From Clostridia bacterium (GTDB lineage: Bacteria; Bacillota; Clostridia; Oscillospirales; CAG-272), in NCBI GenBank assembly GCA_017502135.1, contig JAFVVP010000001.1, positions 156,255-220,254 of the forward strand: a DNA stretch of 64,000 bases, written 5' to 3'. The position numbers and the translations under genes are program-made. The notes under the pieces were generated by a model. The model saw nothing but the letters and a program-made list of their open reading frames with translations, made no database searches and was not told the DNA's origin. Within the stretch, counting starts at the first letter, position 1. Every line of letters begins with the position of its first letter. Shown in pieces: positions 44,676-53,058 of the stretch.

Positions 44676-44861
44676 ATGGCTAAGTGCAGCATTTGCGGAA
44701 AAGGCGTTGTATTCGGCGCTCAGGTTTCCCACTCTCACCGTTCTACGAACAGAATGTGGAAGCCGAACATCAGAAAAGTAAAGGTTGTTGTCAATGGCAC
44801 GCACAAAACGGTAGCCGTATGCTCCCGCTGCCTGCGTTCCGGCAAAGTTACCCGCGCTTGA
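44676..44861 (+). CDS. rpmB: 50S ribosomal protein L28
   Basis: A 61-residue L28 with AKCSICGKGVVFGAQVSHSHRSTNR at the N-terminus and CSRCLRSGKVTRA at the end; the two Cys pairs make a zinc ribbon. SD CGGAGGT precedes ATG 44676. It is monocistronic. Confidence 0.95.
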   Translation: MAKCSICGKGVVFGAQVSHSHRSTNRMWKPNIRKVKVVVNGTHKTVAVCSRCLRSGKVTRA

Positions 44862-44900
44862 TTCATCCGCAGTAACACGGTTTTCCGTGAGCGTCAAAAT

Positions 44901-44922
44901 CCCACCGACGGTGGGGTTTTTT
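44901..44922 (+). terminator. Terminator of rpmB
   Basis: CCCACCG / CGGTGGG stem with a one-base loop region, then six T. Confidence 0.85.
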
Positions 44923-45024
44923 GCTTTTTATCCGTGTCTGTCCCCCAAAAACGAAATGCTTCGAGCAGTCGCCTGCGCGGCGTTCTCTAACCGGAGATGG
45001 CGTGCCGTCTGCAATATCCGGAAC

Positions 45025-45070
45025 AAAGCCGCATTTTCGGACACTTCGGTGTCGGAGCGTGCGGCTTTTT
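45025..45070 (+). terminator. Second hairpin with UUCG loop, possible end of a small RNA
   Basis: AAAGCCGCA / TGCGGCTTT outer stem, an inner GACAC-TTCG-GTGTC hairpin, then TTTTT. No protein gene lies between 44923 and 45200, so this either backs up the rpmB terminator or ends an unlisted small transcript. Confidence 0.4.
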
Positions 45071-45144
45071 GTGTAATTGTGATGTACAGCATTAGTAACA
45101 AAAAACGATAATATCCCCCCCTTTAAGATTATGCGGAAATGGAC

Positions 45145-45173
45145 TTGCAAAAAAACGCGAAATATGGTACAAT
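45145..45173 (+). promoter_or_regulatory. Promoter of uxuA
   Basis: TTGCAA at 45145-45150 and TACAAT at 45168-45173, spacer 17. Confidence 0.75.
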
Positions 45174-45230
45174 ACGGTGTAAAATACGAAGAAGTTTGAC
45201 TTGCGGTGCATCCGCAGAAAGGTTTCTGCC

Positions 45231-46298
45231 ATGATTATGTCTCTGCGTTATTTCGGACCTACCGATCCGATTCCGCTTAAGTATATCCGACAGATCCCCG
45301 GCGTGAAGGGCGTTGTTTCCACGCTCTACGATACTACGCCCGGTGAAGTGTGGACGCGCGAAGCGATCCGTTCCCTCAAAGAAAGCATCGAAGATGCGGA
45401 TCTCTCCCTTGCCGGCATTGAGAGCGTCAACATCCACGACGCGATTAAGATCGGTTCACCCGACCGCGATCAGTATATCGAAAATTACATCAAAACACTC
45501 GAAGCACTCGGCGAGGAAAAGGTGAATCTCGTCTGCTATAACTTCATGCCCGTCTTTGACTGGACGCGCACAAATCTCGCGAAACTCCGCGAGGACGGCT
45601 CGACCGTCTTGTCCTACAATCAGTCGGTGATTGACACAGTCGATCCCGAAGAACTGTTCGACACGATCAACGAAAACGCGGGCGATCTCGTTCTGCCCGG
45701 CTGGGAGCCGGAGCGTATCGATCAGATCAAGCACCTCTTTAACGAATACCGTGCGGTCGATAACGAAAAACTGTTCCGAAATCTCGTTTATTTCTTAAAG
45801 GCAATCATGCCGACTTGCGAGAAGTACGGCATCAAGATGGCGATCCATCCCGATGATCCGTCCTGGTCTGTATTCGGCCTTCCCAGAATCATTTCCGAGA
45901 AGACGATGCTCGTCCGTATGCTTGAAGCGGTGGACAACCCGTGCAACGGCGTAACGCTGTGCACCGGCTCTCTCTCGTCCAACGATAAGAATGACGTTTG
46001 CCAGATCATCCCCGCGCTCAAGGGACGCATCTATTTTGCGCACGTCCGCAACATCCGCCAGTACGGCGATCACAACTTTGACGAGGCGGCGCATCTGTCC
46101 GCGGACGGCTCGCTTGATATGTTTAAGATCATGAAAACGCTGTACGACAACGGTTTCGACGGCGTTATCCGTCCCGACCACGGCCGTGCCGTGTGGGGTG
46201 AGGGCGGTATGCCCGGCTACGGTCTCTACGACCGCGCGATGGGAGCTTGCTACCTGAACGGCATCTGGGAGTCCCTCGAGAAAACGTACCCGAGATAA
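45231..46298 (+). CDS. uxuA: Mannonate dehydratase
   Basis: A 355-residue TIM-barrel mannonate dehydratase, converting D-mannonate to 2-keto-3-deoxygluconate in glucuronate catabolism. It starts with SLRYFGPTDPIPLKYIRQIPGVKGVVS; metal ligands are in IHPDDPSW, LCTGSLSSN and RPDHGR. The ATGs at 45231 and 45237 are both in frame; 45231 is taken, after a weak SD (AAAGG). No other hexuronate gene is nearby, so it stands alone with its own promoter and terminator. Confidence 0.9.
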   Translation: MIMSLRYFGPTDPIPLKYIRQIPGVKGVVSTLYDTTPGEVWTREAIRSLKESIEDADLSLAGIESVNIHDAIKIGSPDRDQYIENYIKTLEALGEEKVNLVCYNFMPVFDWTRTNLAKLREDGSTVLSYNQSVIDTVDPEELFDTINENAGDLVLPGWEPERIDQIKHLFNEYRAVDNEKLFRNLVYFLKAIMPTCEKYGIKMAIHPDDPSWSVFGLPRIISEKTMLVRMLEAVDNPCNGVTLCTGSLSSNDKNDVCQIIPALKGRIYFAHVRNIRQYGDHNFDEAAHLSADGSLDMFKIMKTLYDNGFDGVIRPDHGRAVWGEGGMPGYGLYDRAMGACYLNGIWESLEKTYPR

Positions 46299-46305
46299 TA
46301 AAACC

Positions 46306-46338
46306 CCCTCTGCTGCATTTCGCAGCAGAGGGGTCTTT
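46306..46338. terminator. Bidirectional terminator between uxuA and the Leu unit
   Basis: CCCCTCTGCTGC / GCAGCAGAGGGG stem with an ATTTC loop, T-rich on the plus side and GTTTTATT on the minus side. It reaches the last bases of the 46339 gene. Confidence 0.85.
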
Positions 46339-48864
46339 TTATGCGGTAACGATATTGGCGGCTTTCTGGAGATTCAGCTTTTTCACGGCTTCTTCGCGCA
46401 TTTTGAATTTCTGAATCTTGCCGGCGGCGTTCATCGGGAAACTGTCCACGAAATCCACGTATTTCGGAACCTTGTGCTTTGCCATATGATCGAGAATGTA
46501 TTTTTTCATCTCATCTGCCGTCATCGTCTCGTTTTCTTTGAGGATGATGCACGCCATGATCTCCTCGCCGTACTGTTCGTCCGGTACACCGATGACCTGT
46601 ACGTCCTTCACCTTCGGATGCGTGTAAATGAATTCCTCGATCTCCTTCGGATAGATGTTTTCACCGCCGCGGATGATCATGTCTTTGAGACGACCCGTGA
46701 TGCGGTAATTGCCGTCCTCGGTCTTCGCGGCAAGATCGCCCGTGTGGAGCCAGCCATCCTTGTCGATGGCGGCGGCAGTCGCCTTGGGCATTTTGTAATA
46801 GCCCTTCATGATATTGTAGCCGCGTGCCACAAATTCACCGTTTACGCCGACAGGGACCTCTTCGCCCGTCTCCGGATCGACGATTTTACATTCGATCTCG
46901 GGAAGCGCACGGCCCACTGTGCCGACGCGCACTTCAAGGGGATCGTCCGTGGAGCTCATCGTACATCCGGGTGAGGCTTCCGTCTGTCCGTATACGATCG
47001 TGATCTCCTTCATATTCATCTTGTTTACGACGTCCTGCATGACGGAGATGGGGCAGGGGCTGCCCGCCATGATGCCGGTGCGCATATAGGAGAAATCCGT
47101 TTTCTCAAAGTCCTCGTGCTCCAGAAGCGCGATGAACATCGTAGGCACACCGTGGAAGGCGGTAATGTGCTCCTGATTGATGCAGGCGAGAGACGGCTTC
47201 GGTGAGAAGTAGGGGATCGGGTAGAGCGTGCCGCCGTGCGTCATCGTGGCGGTCATCGCCAGTACCATGCCGAAGCAGTGGAACATCGGTACCTGAATCA
47301 TCATACGGTCCGCCGTGGAGAGGTCCATGCGGTCGCCGATGCACTTGCCGTTGTTGACGATGTTGTAGTGCGTCAGCATAACGCCCTTCGGGAATCCGGT
47401 CGTGCCGGAGGTGTACTGCATATTGCAGACGTCGTGCATGTTTACCATAGCGGCACGGCGCCATACTTCCTCAACGGGAACCTCGCGCGAGCGAGAGAGC
47501 GCTTCTTCCCACGTCATAGCACCCGGCATCGAGAAGCCGACCGTGATGACGTTTCTAAGGAAGGGAAGGCGGTGTGCGTGAAGCGGCTTGCCCGCTTCCG
47601 TTTCGAGAAGCTCGGGACAAAGCTCGGCGACGATCTCCTTGTAGTTCGAGTCGCGGTAGTTTTCAATCATCACGAGCGTGTGCGTGTCGGACTGACGGAG
47701 CAGGTATTCGAGCTCGTGGATCTTATACGCCGTATTTACCGTAACGAGCACTGCACCGATCTTGGTCGTCGCCCAGAAAGCGATGTACCACTGGGGCAGA
47801 TTCGTTGCCCATACGGCCACGTGCGAGCCTGCCTTCACCCCAAGTGCTAAAAGCGCGCGGGCAAACGTGTCGACGTCGTCACGGAACTGGGCGTAGGTGC
47901 GGGTGTAGTCAAGCGTAGTGAATTTGAAAGCGAGCTGATCGGGGAATTCCTCCGCCATGCGGTCGAGCACTTCGGAGAACGTCTTTTCGATGAGCGCGTC
48001 CTTTTTCCAAAGGAATTTGCCCGTGTGCGTGCGGTTCTCGTAGTAGACTGTCTCCGCGCGGGAGGTGTCCGCAAAACGGCTCATCGTGCTGACGAAGTGG
48101 GAGAAAATGATCTCCATATCGTCGATCTCGGGCATCCACCTCGGATCCCACTCAAGGGAGAGGAATCCGTCGTAGTTGACGGAGCGCAGTGCCATCATAA
48201 GTTCCTCGATCGGCAAGGTGCCCTCGCCGATGAGTCGGTATTCCACGCCGTTTTCCGTTTCGGCGGAATCCTTCAAATGAACGTGCTTTACGTACGCACC
48301 GAGGTTTTCGATCGTTTTCTCGGGGGACTCGCCTGCCACGCGGTAGGTGTAATGGATATCCCAAAGGGCGGCGAGATAGTCGGAAGCAAAATAGTTGAGC
48401 GTATCGCGCAGTTTTTTTGTGTCGGCGAAAACGCCTACTGTCTCCACGAGCAGAGTGATGCCGTTTTCTTCGGCTTTCTCAAGCGCGCGAGTGATACAGT
48501 CGGTGATCCTATCCATATCACAGGCACCGGCGGTGTGCTCGTAGGCGTGCACCCGTACGTAGGAGATACGGAGATTGCGTGCCGCTTCGATGCACCCAAC
48601 GATCTCGGAGAAGTTTCCGTCAGGATCACTTTCGTCGGCGATGTCGCAGACGGAGTCGATGCAGGGCAGCGTGAGCTGACGGTCGATGAGCGCACGGATC
48701 GTCGCGGGGGCATTAGCGGCGCTGAAGGGGCCGCCGTTTTCGGTGAAAGTAGATTTCGTAATGTTGTGCAATTCAATGCCGGCAAAGCGGAGATCCTCCG
48801 CGATGCGGCAGAAATCGTCAAAGGAATGACCGTGCCATCCCTTGGTCGAAAAAGAAAGTTTCAT
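46339..48864 (-). CDS. TIM-barrel / AMP-forming acyl-CoA ligase fusion of the Leu T-box unit
   Basis: An 841-residue two-domain protein. Residues 1-260 are a sugar-isomerase/AP-endonuclease-type TIM barrel with likely metal ligands intact: E141, D169 and H171 (WDIHY), H196 (VKHVHLKD) and E238 (LSLEWDP). Residues ~285-840 form an AMP-dependent acyl-CoA ligase: P-loop YTSGTTGFPKG at 484-494, YGQTEA, TGDLAAK, RGGENIYPKEIEEF and the C-terminal Lys in NAAGKIQKF. It follows a LeuA-like gene by 14 bases behind a Leu T-box (CTC), so the acyl substrate is predicted to be isovalerate. The barrel's role is unknown. SD AGAGGATC precedes ATG 48864. Confidence 0.82.
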   Translation of the reverse strand: MKLSFSTKGWHGHSFDDFCRIAEDLRFAGIELHNITKSTFTENGGPFSAANAPATIRALIDRQLTLPCIDSVCDIADESDPDGNFSEIVGCIEAARNLRISYVRVHAYEHTAGACDMDRITDCITRALEKAEENGITLLVETVGVFADTKKLRDTLNYFASDYLAALWDIHYTYRVAGESPEKTIENLGAYVKHVHLKDSAETENGVEYRLIGEGTLPIEELMMALRSVNYDGFLSLEWDPRWMPEIDDMEIIFSHFVSTMSRFADTSRAETVYYENRTHTGKFLWKKDALIEKTFSEVLDRMAEEFPDQLAFKFTTLDYTRTYAQFRDDVDTFARALLALGVKAGSHVAVWATNLPQWYIAFWATTKIGAVLVTVNTAYKIHELEYLLRQSDTHTLVMIENYRDSNYKEIVAELCPELLETEAGKPLHAHRLPFLRNVITVGFSMPGAMTWEEALSRSREVPVEEVWRRAAMVNMHDVCNMQYTSGTTGFPKGVMLTHYNIVNNGKCIGDRMDLSTADRMMIQVPMFHCFGMVLAMTATMTHGGTLYPIPYFSPKPSLACINQEHITAFHGVPTMFIALLEHEDFEKTDFSYMRTGIMAGSPCPISVMQDVVNKMNMKEITIVYGQTEASPGCTMSSTDDPLEVRVGTVGRALPEIECKIVDPETGEEVPVGVNGEFVARGYNIMKGYYKMPKATAAAIDKDGWLHTGDLAAKTEDGNYRITGRLKDMIIRGGENIYPKEIEEFIYTHPKVKDVQVIGVPDEQYGEEIMACIILKENETMTADEMKKYILDHMAKHKVPKYVDFVDSFPMNAAGKIQKFKMREEAVKKLNLQKAANIVTA

Positions 48865-48878
48865 GGGGAGATCCTCTC

Positions 48879-50285
48879 TTACGCTTCTTCGTATACGATC
48901 TTGTTAAGGGCGTTCAGATACGCCGCGATGCTCGCACCGATGATGTCGGTGGAGATACCGTTGCCGGAATACAGCTTGCCGTTTGCGCGGAGCTTAACGA
49001 GTGCCGATCCTACGGCCTCGCGTCCCTCGGTTACCGCCTGAATGCGGAATTCGTCGAGCTCGTAGTGGTGGCCGATAATCTGCTCAATGGCAAGAAAGGC
49101 CGCGTCGATCGGACCGTCGCCGATACACACACCCGAGAGTTCGCGCCCCGTCTTCTCCAGGACGATTTGTGCCGTCGAGGAGATGATGTTGCCGTTGTTC
49201 ACAACGTAGCTTACGAGTTTATAGGTAGGCGGAACCTGCAGAGCAGTCGTCGCAACGATCGCTTCGAGATCCTTCGTGCCGATCGGCTTTTTGGCGGCGA
49301 TGCGTGTGAACGCTTCGAAAACTTTTGCCGTATCCTCTTCGGAGAGGTCGTAGCCGAGCGTACGGACGGCGGCGGTCACAGCGGTGATGCCCGCGTTTTT
49401 ATCGAGGGAGACGCTGTCAGCGGACGTCGCTTTCTCGACCTTCTTGATCGGTGCTTCTTCGGCTTTCTTTCCGCTCTCGATCCATTCGATCTGCGTCGTG
49501 ATGCGGGTGATCTCGGCGGTGTTGAGACCTACCGTTACGCCGAGAGAATCGCCGCGGTTTTTGAAGAGGGATACGATCTGGGCTTCGCTTGGCATAGTAT
49601 GATTGCCGGCGGCGCATTTGATCTCGTCAGCGCCGGCTTTCATAGCGGCGATGGCAGAGGCAAGAGCCACGCCGAGGCCGTTTGTGCATTCTACGCCCAA
49701 AGATACATCCTCGAGTGCGGGAATATCCGCCTTGAGCTTTGTTATAAAGTCTGCCATTTCGTCAGGCATGAAAAGAGATGCAGTATCGCACACGGTAACC
49801 GTGGAAGCACCGGCTTCGATCGCGGCGCTCACCGCCTCGGTAAGAAAGGTGTATTCAGCGCGGGTTGCATCGACCGCACGGAATTCTACGTCCGCCGTAT
49901 ACGATTTCGCTTTACTGATCATCCGGGGGATCGCCTTGAGAACGGCGGCGGGCTTCATATGGCAGACGAATTCCATCTGTGCCGCTGCCACAGGGAACGC
50001 GACGGAGAGACGTGCGTGCTCTGCGGCAGAGACAGCGTTCCATGCGAGATCCACGGAGGCTTCATCGTATCCGGTCCGCTGAGAGATCACGCTATTTTTG
50101 AGAAGCGGTGCTACCGTGCGGATAAGGAGCGAATCGGTTTTTTCGTTCGCGATCGGCGCAAATTCAATAATATCAGCGCACATTCTGTCAAGACAGCGGG
50201 CGATCTCCGTTTTCTCACGGAACGTGAGGGAAGTGTCGGCGGTGTCCTGTGCCATGGTCATGTCTGCTACGGTAATCTTTCTCAT
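48879..50285 (-). CDS. Degenerate 2-isopropylmalate synthase-like protein, Leu T-box unit
   Basis: A 468-residue LeuA homologue with an HMGL-type barrel (1-~270) and an intact-looking LeuA regulatory domain at about 350-468 (SSTAQIVLEKTGREL, DEFRIQAVTEGREA, GISTDIIGASIAAYLNAL). The barrel has lost the catalytic set. The usual LRDGEQ is replaced by MAQDTAD, and the metal HxHND is ECTNG, so all three metal ligands (Asp, His, His) are gone. It is unlikely to condense acetyl-CoA; a leucine-sensing or structural role is possible. First gene after the Leu T-box. SD AAAGGATC precedes ATG 50285. Confidence 0.8.
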   Translation of the reverse strand: MRKITVADMTMAQDTADTSLTFREKTEIARCLDRMCADIIEFAPIANEKTDSLLIRTVAPLLKNSVISQRTGYDEASVDLAWNAVSAAEHARLSVAFPVAAAQMEFVCHMKPAAVLKAIPRMISKAKSYTADVEFRAVDATRAEYTFLTEAVSAAIEAGASTVTVCDTASLFMPDEMADFITKLKADIPALEDVSLGVECTNGLGVALASAIAAMKAGADEIKCAAGNHTMPSEAQIVSLFKNRGDSLGVTVGLNTAEITRITTQIEWIESGKKAEEAPIKKVEKATSADSVSLDKNAGITAVTAAVRTLGYDLSEEDTAKVFEAFTRIAAKKPIGTKDLEAIVATTALQVPPTYKLVSYVVNNGNIISSTAQIVLEKTGRELSGVCIGDGPIDAAFLAIEQIIGHHYELDEFRIQAVTEGREAVGSALVKLRANGKLYSGNGISTDIIGASIAAYLNALNKIVYEEA

Positions 50286-50328
50286 CGTTATGATCCTTTC
50301 GGTTGTAGAAACTTATGTTTGATCTCAC

Positions 50329-50604
50329 AAAAAAAGTCCCCGAGATATACTATCTCAGGGACGAATATACAATCCGTGGTACCACCCTATTTATTCCCGG
50401 GGAGGGGAATCACTCATTCAGGACTCAGTCAAGTCCTCAGCCATGGTAACGGGGCATCCGTAGTTTCCTATTGCAAAAGGCTTTCAGAAACTCTGCTCAG
50501 GAATGAGACCGCACCCCGACAGGACATATCGGCTTACACCAACCGCCGACTCTCTTCGCTCTCGTATCGGGACGTAATTCCGTCATCGCATTTCACATAT
50601 GATT
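50329..50604 (-). promoter_or_regulatory. T-box leader, specifier CTC (Leu)
   Basis: Reading on the minus strand: AGAGAG bulge and GGTTGGTG distal loop of stem I (near 50555-50535), the specifier CTC at 50507-50505 (nine to seven bases before the conserved GAG, followed by A), the T-box AGGGTGGTACCACGG (50388-50374), and the terminator GTCCCTGAGATA / TATCTCGGGGAC (50362-50336) with seven T. It controls the LeuA-like and fusion-ligase genes. Confidence 0.9.
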
Positions 50605-50608
50605 TACT

Positions 50609-50637
50609 ATTATAACAAACCGGAGAAAAAAAGTCAA
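50609..50637 (-). promoter_or_regulatory. Promoter of the Leu T-box unit
   Basis: On the minus strand, TTGACT (50637-50632) and TATAAT (50614-50609), spacer 17. The -35 begins one base after the terminator stem of the upstream operon, so the terminator's T-rich flank and the promoter share sequence. Confidence 0.85.
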
Positions 50638-50668
50638 GAGGTACGGCAAAGTTTTTTCGCCGTACCTC
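50638..50668 (-). terminator. Terminator of the Val operon (after the aminotransferase)
   Basis: GAGGTACGGC / GCCGTACCTC stem with an 11-base loop; the downstream minus-strand flank is TTGACTTTTTTT. Confidence 0.8.
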
Positions 50669-50686
50669 CCAGTGTTTTTGGTGGAA

Positions 50687-51754
50687 TCAGATCTTGTACG
50701 TCCAGCCGAACGGATCCTCGGCCTTGCCCCACTGGATAGAGGTGAGGGTGTCGTACAGTTTCTGGGTTACTTCGCCGATACCGCCGTTTCCGACCGTGAA
50801 GCCTTCGCCCTTGTAGAACAGCTGGCCGATCGGGGAGACAACGGCTGCGGTGCCGCATCCCCACGCCTCGGTGAGCGTGCCGTTTTTGAGCGCTTCTTCG
50901 AGTTCGTCAATGCTGATGAGACGCTCATTCACCGTCCAGCCTTCACTGCGGAGCAGTTCGATGCAGGACTTACGGGTGATGCCGGGGAGAATGGAGCCGG
51001 TAAGCATAGGCGTTGCGATCTCGTCGCCGAAGCGGAACATAACGTTCATCGCGCCTACTTCCTCAATGTACTTGCGCTCCACACCGTCCAGCCACAGAAC
51101 CTGAGAGAAGCCAAGCTTCTCAGCGTTCTCGCCGGCGCGGTTGGAAGCGGCGTAGTTACCGCCGCACTTCGCGTAGCCGGTACCGCCGCGTACGGCGCGT
51201 ACGTCGTCTGCTTCGATCATGATCTTGACGGGATTGATGCCCTCGGCATAATAACTGCCGACGGGGGAGGCGATCAGAACGAACATAGCGTTGTTGATCG
51301 AGTGGACGCCCAAGCTCTCGTCGTTACCGAAGAGGAAGGGACGGAGGTACAGAGAGGTTCCGGGCTCGGAGGGAACCCAATCCTCTTCTACCTTTACAAA
51401 CGTCTCGAGAATTTTGAGTCCGAGATCCTCGTCAATCTGGGGAAGACGGATACGCTCAGCGGAGTTGTTCATACGGCGGATGTTCTCGAGCGGGCGGAAC
51501 ATCTGTACGCCGCCGTCGGGACGGCGGTATGCCTTCAGACCCTCGAAAATCTCGGAGCCGTAGTGGAAGACGGTAGCCGCGGGATGCATGGAGAGCCTTC
51601 CGAAGGGCACGATGCGTGCATCGTGCCAGCCCTCAGTGCGGTTGTACTCCATGATAAACATATGATCGGTAAAGATCTTACCGAAGCCGAGCGCCGCGCC
51701 TTTTTCGGGCTTTTCGAGCGGGGTTTCGGTTTTTGTGATTTTGATATCCAGCAT
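50687..51754 (-). CDS. ilvE: Branched-chain amino-acid aminotransferase
   Basis: A 355-residue fold-type IV branched-chain aminotransferase, interconverting Val/Leu/Ile with their 2-oxo acids using glutamate/2-oxoglutarate. HYGSEIFEGLKAY, SLYLRPFLFG, TGYAKCGGNYAAS (PLP Lys) and LTGSILPGITRKSCIELL, then TLTEAWGCGTAAVVSPIG are the family blocks. It is the last gene of the Val T-box operon, 18 bases after the oxidoreductase gamma subunit, where it would aminate the 2-oxo acids made by that enzyme. SD AAAGGAAC precedes ATG 51754. Confidence 0.95.
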   Translation of the reverse strand: MLDIKITKTETPLEKPEKGAALGFGKIFTDHMFIMEYNRTEGWHDARIVPFGRLSMHPAATVFHYGSEIFEGLKAYRRPDGGVQMFRPLENIRRMNNSAERIRLPQIDEDLGLKILETFVKVEEDWVPSEPGTSLYLRPFLFGNDESLGVHSINNAMFVLIASPVGSYYAEGINPVKIMIEADDVRAVRGGTGYAKCGGNYAASNRAGENAEKLGFSQVLWLDGVERKYIEEVGAMNVMFRFGDEIATPMLTGSILPGITRKSCIELLRSEGWTVNERLISIDELEEALKNGTLTEAWGCGTAAVVSPIGQLFYKGEGFTVGNGGIGEVTQKLYDTLTSIQWGKAEDPFGWTYKI

Positions 51755-51772
51755 AACTATGTTCCTTTCGGT

Positions 51773-52309
51773 TTAGTCGGCGTAGTTGAAGCCGAGTTCG
51801 ATCGCCTTCTTGTTGAGATCCAGCATATCGGCACGGCGGGCGGAAACGACCTTCTTGAGGGCGGCTTCCAGGTTGTCGTTCGATACTGCGTCACATACGC
51901 GGATCAGCTTGCCGAGGATGATCATGTTTGCAAGCGTGGTGATGCCCTCATCCGATGCCATCTGCGTAGCGGGGATGTAGTAGACGGCTACGTCGGTGCG
52001 CTCGACCTTGCGGGCGATCAGGGTGGAATCCACGATGATAATGCCGCCGGGAGCAACTGCGTTCTCATATTTGTCGAGAGAGGGGAGGTTCATGGCGATC
52101 AGTACGTCGGGCTTCGTTACGATCGGAGAGCCTACCGGTGCGTCGGAAACGATGACGCTGCAGTTTGCCGTGCCGCCGCGCATTTCGGGGCCGTAGGAGG
52201 GAAGCCAGCTGACCTCACGCTCTTCCATCATCGCCTTGTATGCGAGAAATTTACCGGAGAACAAAACGCCCTGTCCGCCGAATCCTGCAATCAGAATCTG
52301 GGTTGTCAT
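51773..52309 (-). CDS. vorC: 2-Oxoacid:ferredoxin oxidoreductase, gamma subunit
   Basis: A 178-residue gamma subunit of a ferredoxin-dependent 2-oxoacid oxidoreductase. The start ILIAGFGGQGVLFSGKFLAY is the family signature, and SWLPSYGPEMRGGTANCSVI and PDVLIAMNLPSLDKYE follow. In the four-subunit enzymes it completes the active-site assembly with alpha and beta. Its start overlaps the beta gene by four bases. Naming of Vor subunits varies between databases. Confidence 0.92.
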   Translation of the reverse strand: MTTQILIAGFGGQGVLFSGKFLAYKAMMEEREVSWLPSYGPEMRGGTANCSVIVSDAPVGSPIVTKPDVLIAMNLPSLDKYENAVAPGGIIIVDSTLIARKVERTDVAVYYIPATQMASDEGITTLANMIILGKLIRVCDAVSNDNLEAALKKVVSARRADMLDLNKKAIELGFNYAD

Positions 52310-53058
52310 TTTGCCGCCTCCTCTGCGAATTTATCTTTATATACGCCCAAGGGATAGTAGGGCAGCATATTGTCATTCAGCCATTCAAGTGCCTTCTCGG
52401 GCGTAAGACCCCAGTTGGTCGGGCAGGTGGATACAACCTCAATGAGAGAGAAGCCCTTGCCTTCTACCTGGTTCTTGAACGCCTTGAGGATCGCTTTCTT
52501 TGCGTTTTTGATGTTCTTTACGTTGTTGACTGCCACGCGTTCAAGATAGCCTGCGCCGTCCAGCTGAGAGAGCATCTCGCAAACCTTTACGGGATAGCCC
52601 TGCGTCGCGACGTCGCGTCCGTAAGGCGAGGTCTGTGTGATCTGTCCGGGCAGAGAGGTGGGAGCCATCTGACCGCCGGTCATGCCGTAAATGGCGTTAT
52701 TGACGAAGATGATGGTGATGTTCTCACCGCGTGCGGCGGCGTGTACCGTCTCGCACGTACCGATGGAAGCAAGGTCGCCGTCGCCCTGGTAGGTGAATAC
52801 GATTTTCGACGGGTCGGCGCGCTTTACGCCGGTAGCAACAGCCGGTGCGCGGCCGTGTGCCGCCTGAACCATATCGACGGTGAAATAGTTATACGCCATA
52901 ACGGAGCAGCCGACGGGTGCGATGCCGATGGTGCGGCCTTCGATGCCGAGCTCGTCGATTGCTTCAGCAACAAGGCGGTGGATGATGCCGTGCGTACAGC
53001 CGGGGCAGTAGTGAAGCGGCGCATCGGTCAAGGATTTCGGTTTATCAAAGACGGTCAT
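52306..53058 (-). CDS. vorB: 2-Oxoacid:ferredoxin oxidoreductase, beta (TPP-binding) subunit
   Basis: A 250-residue beta subunit binding thiamine pyrophosphate. HYCPGCTHGIIHRLVAE at the N-terminus, the TPP motif TYQGDGDLASIGTCETVHAA and FVNNAIYGMTGGQMAPTS are characteristic. It lacks the extra Fe-S cluster ligands of some PFOR beta subunits beyond the CPGC pair. Overlaps the alpha gene by four bases and the gamma gene by four, so all three are translationally coupled. Confidence 0.93.
   Translation of the reverse strand: MTVFDKPKSLTDAPLHYCPGCTHGIIHRLVAEAIDELGIEGRTIGIAPVGCSVMAYNYFTVDMVQAAHGRAPAVATGVKRADPSKIVFTYQGDGDLASIGTCETVHAAARGENITIIFVNNAIYGMTGGQMAPTSLPGQITQTSPYGRDVATQGYPVKVCEMLSQLDGAGYLERVAVNNVKNIKNAKKAILKAFKNQVEGKGFSLIEVVSTCPTNWGLTPEKALEWLNDNMLPYYPLGVYKDKFAEEAAK

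Noticed and set aside
48879-50285. Functional isopropylmalate synthase
   Set aside because: The catalytic Arg and all three metal ligands are missing, although the Leu T-box and regulatory domain fit leucine metabolism.
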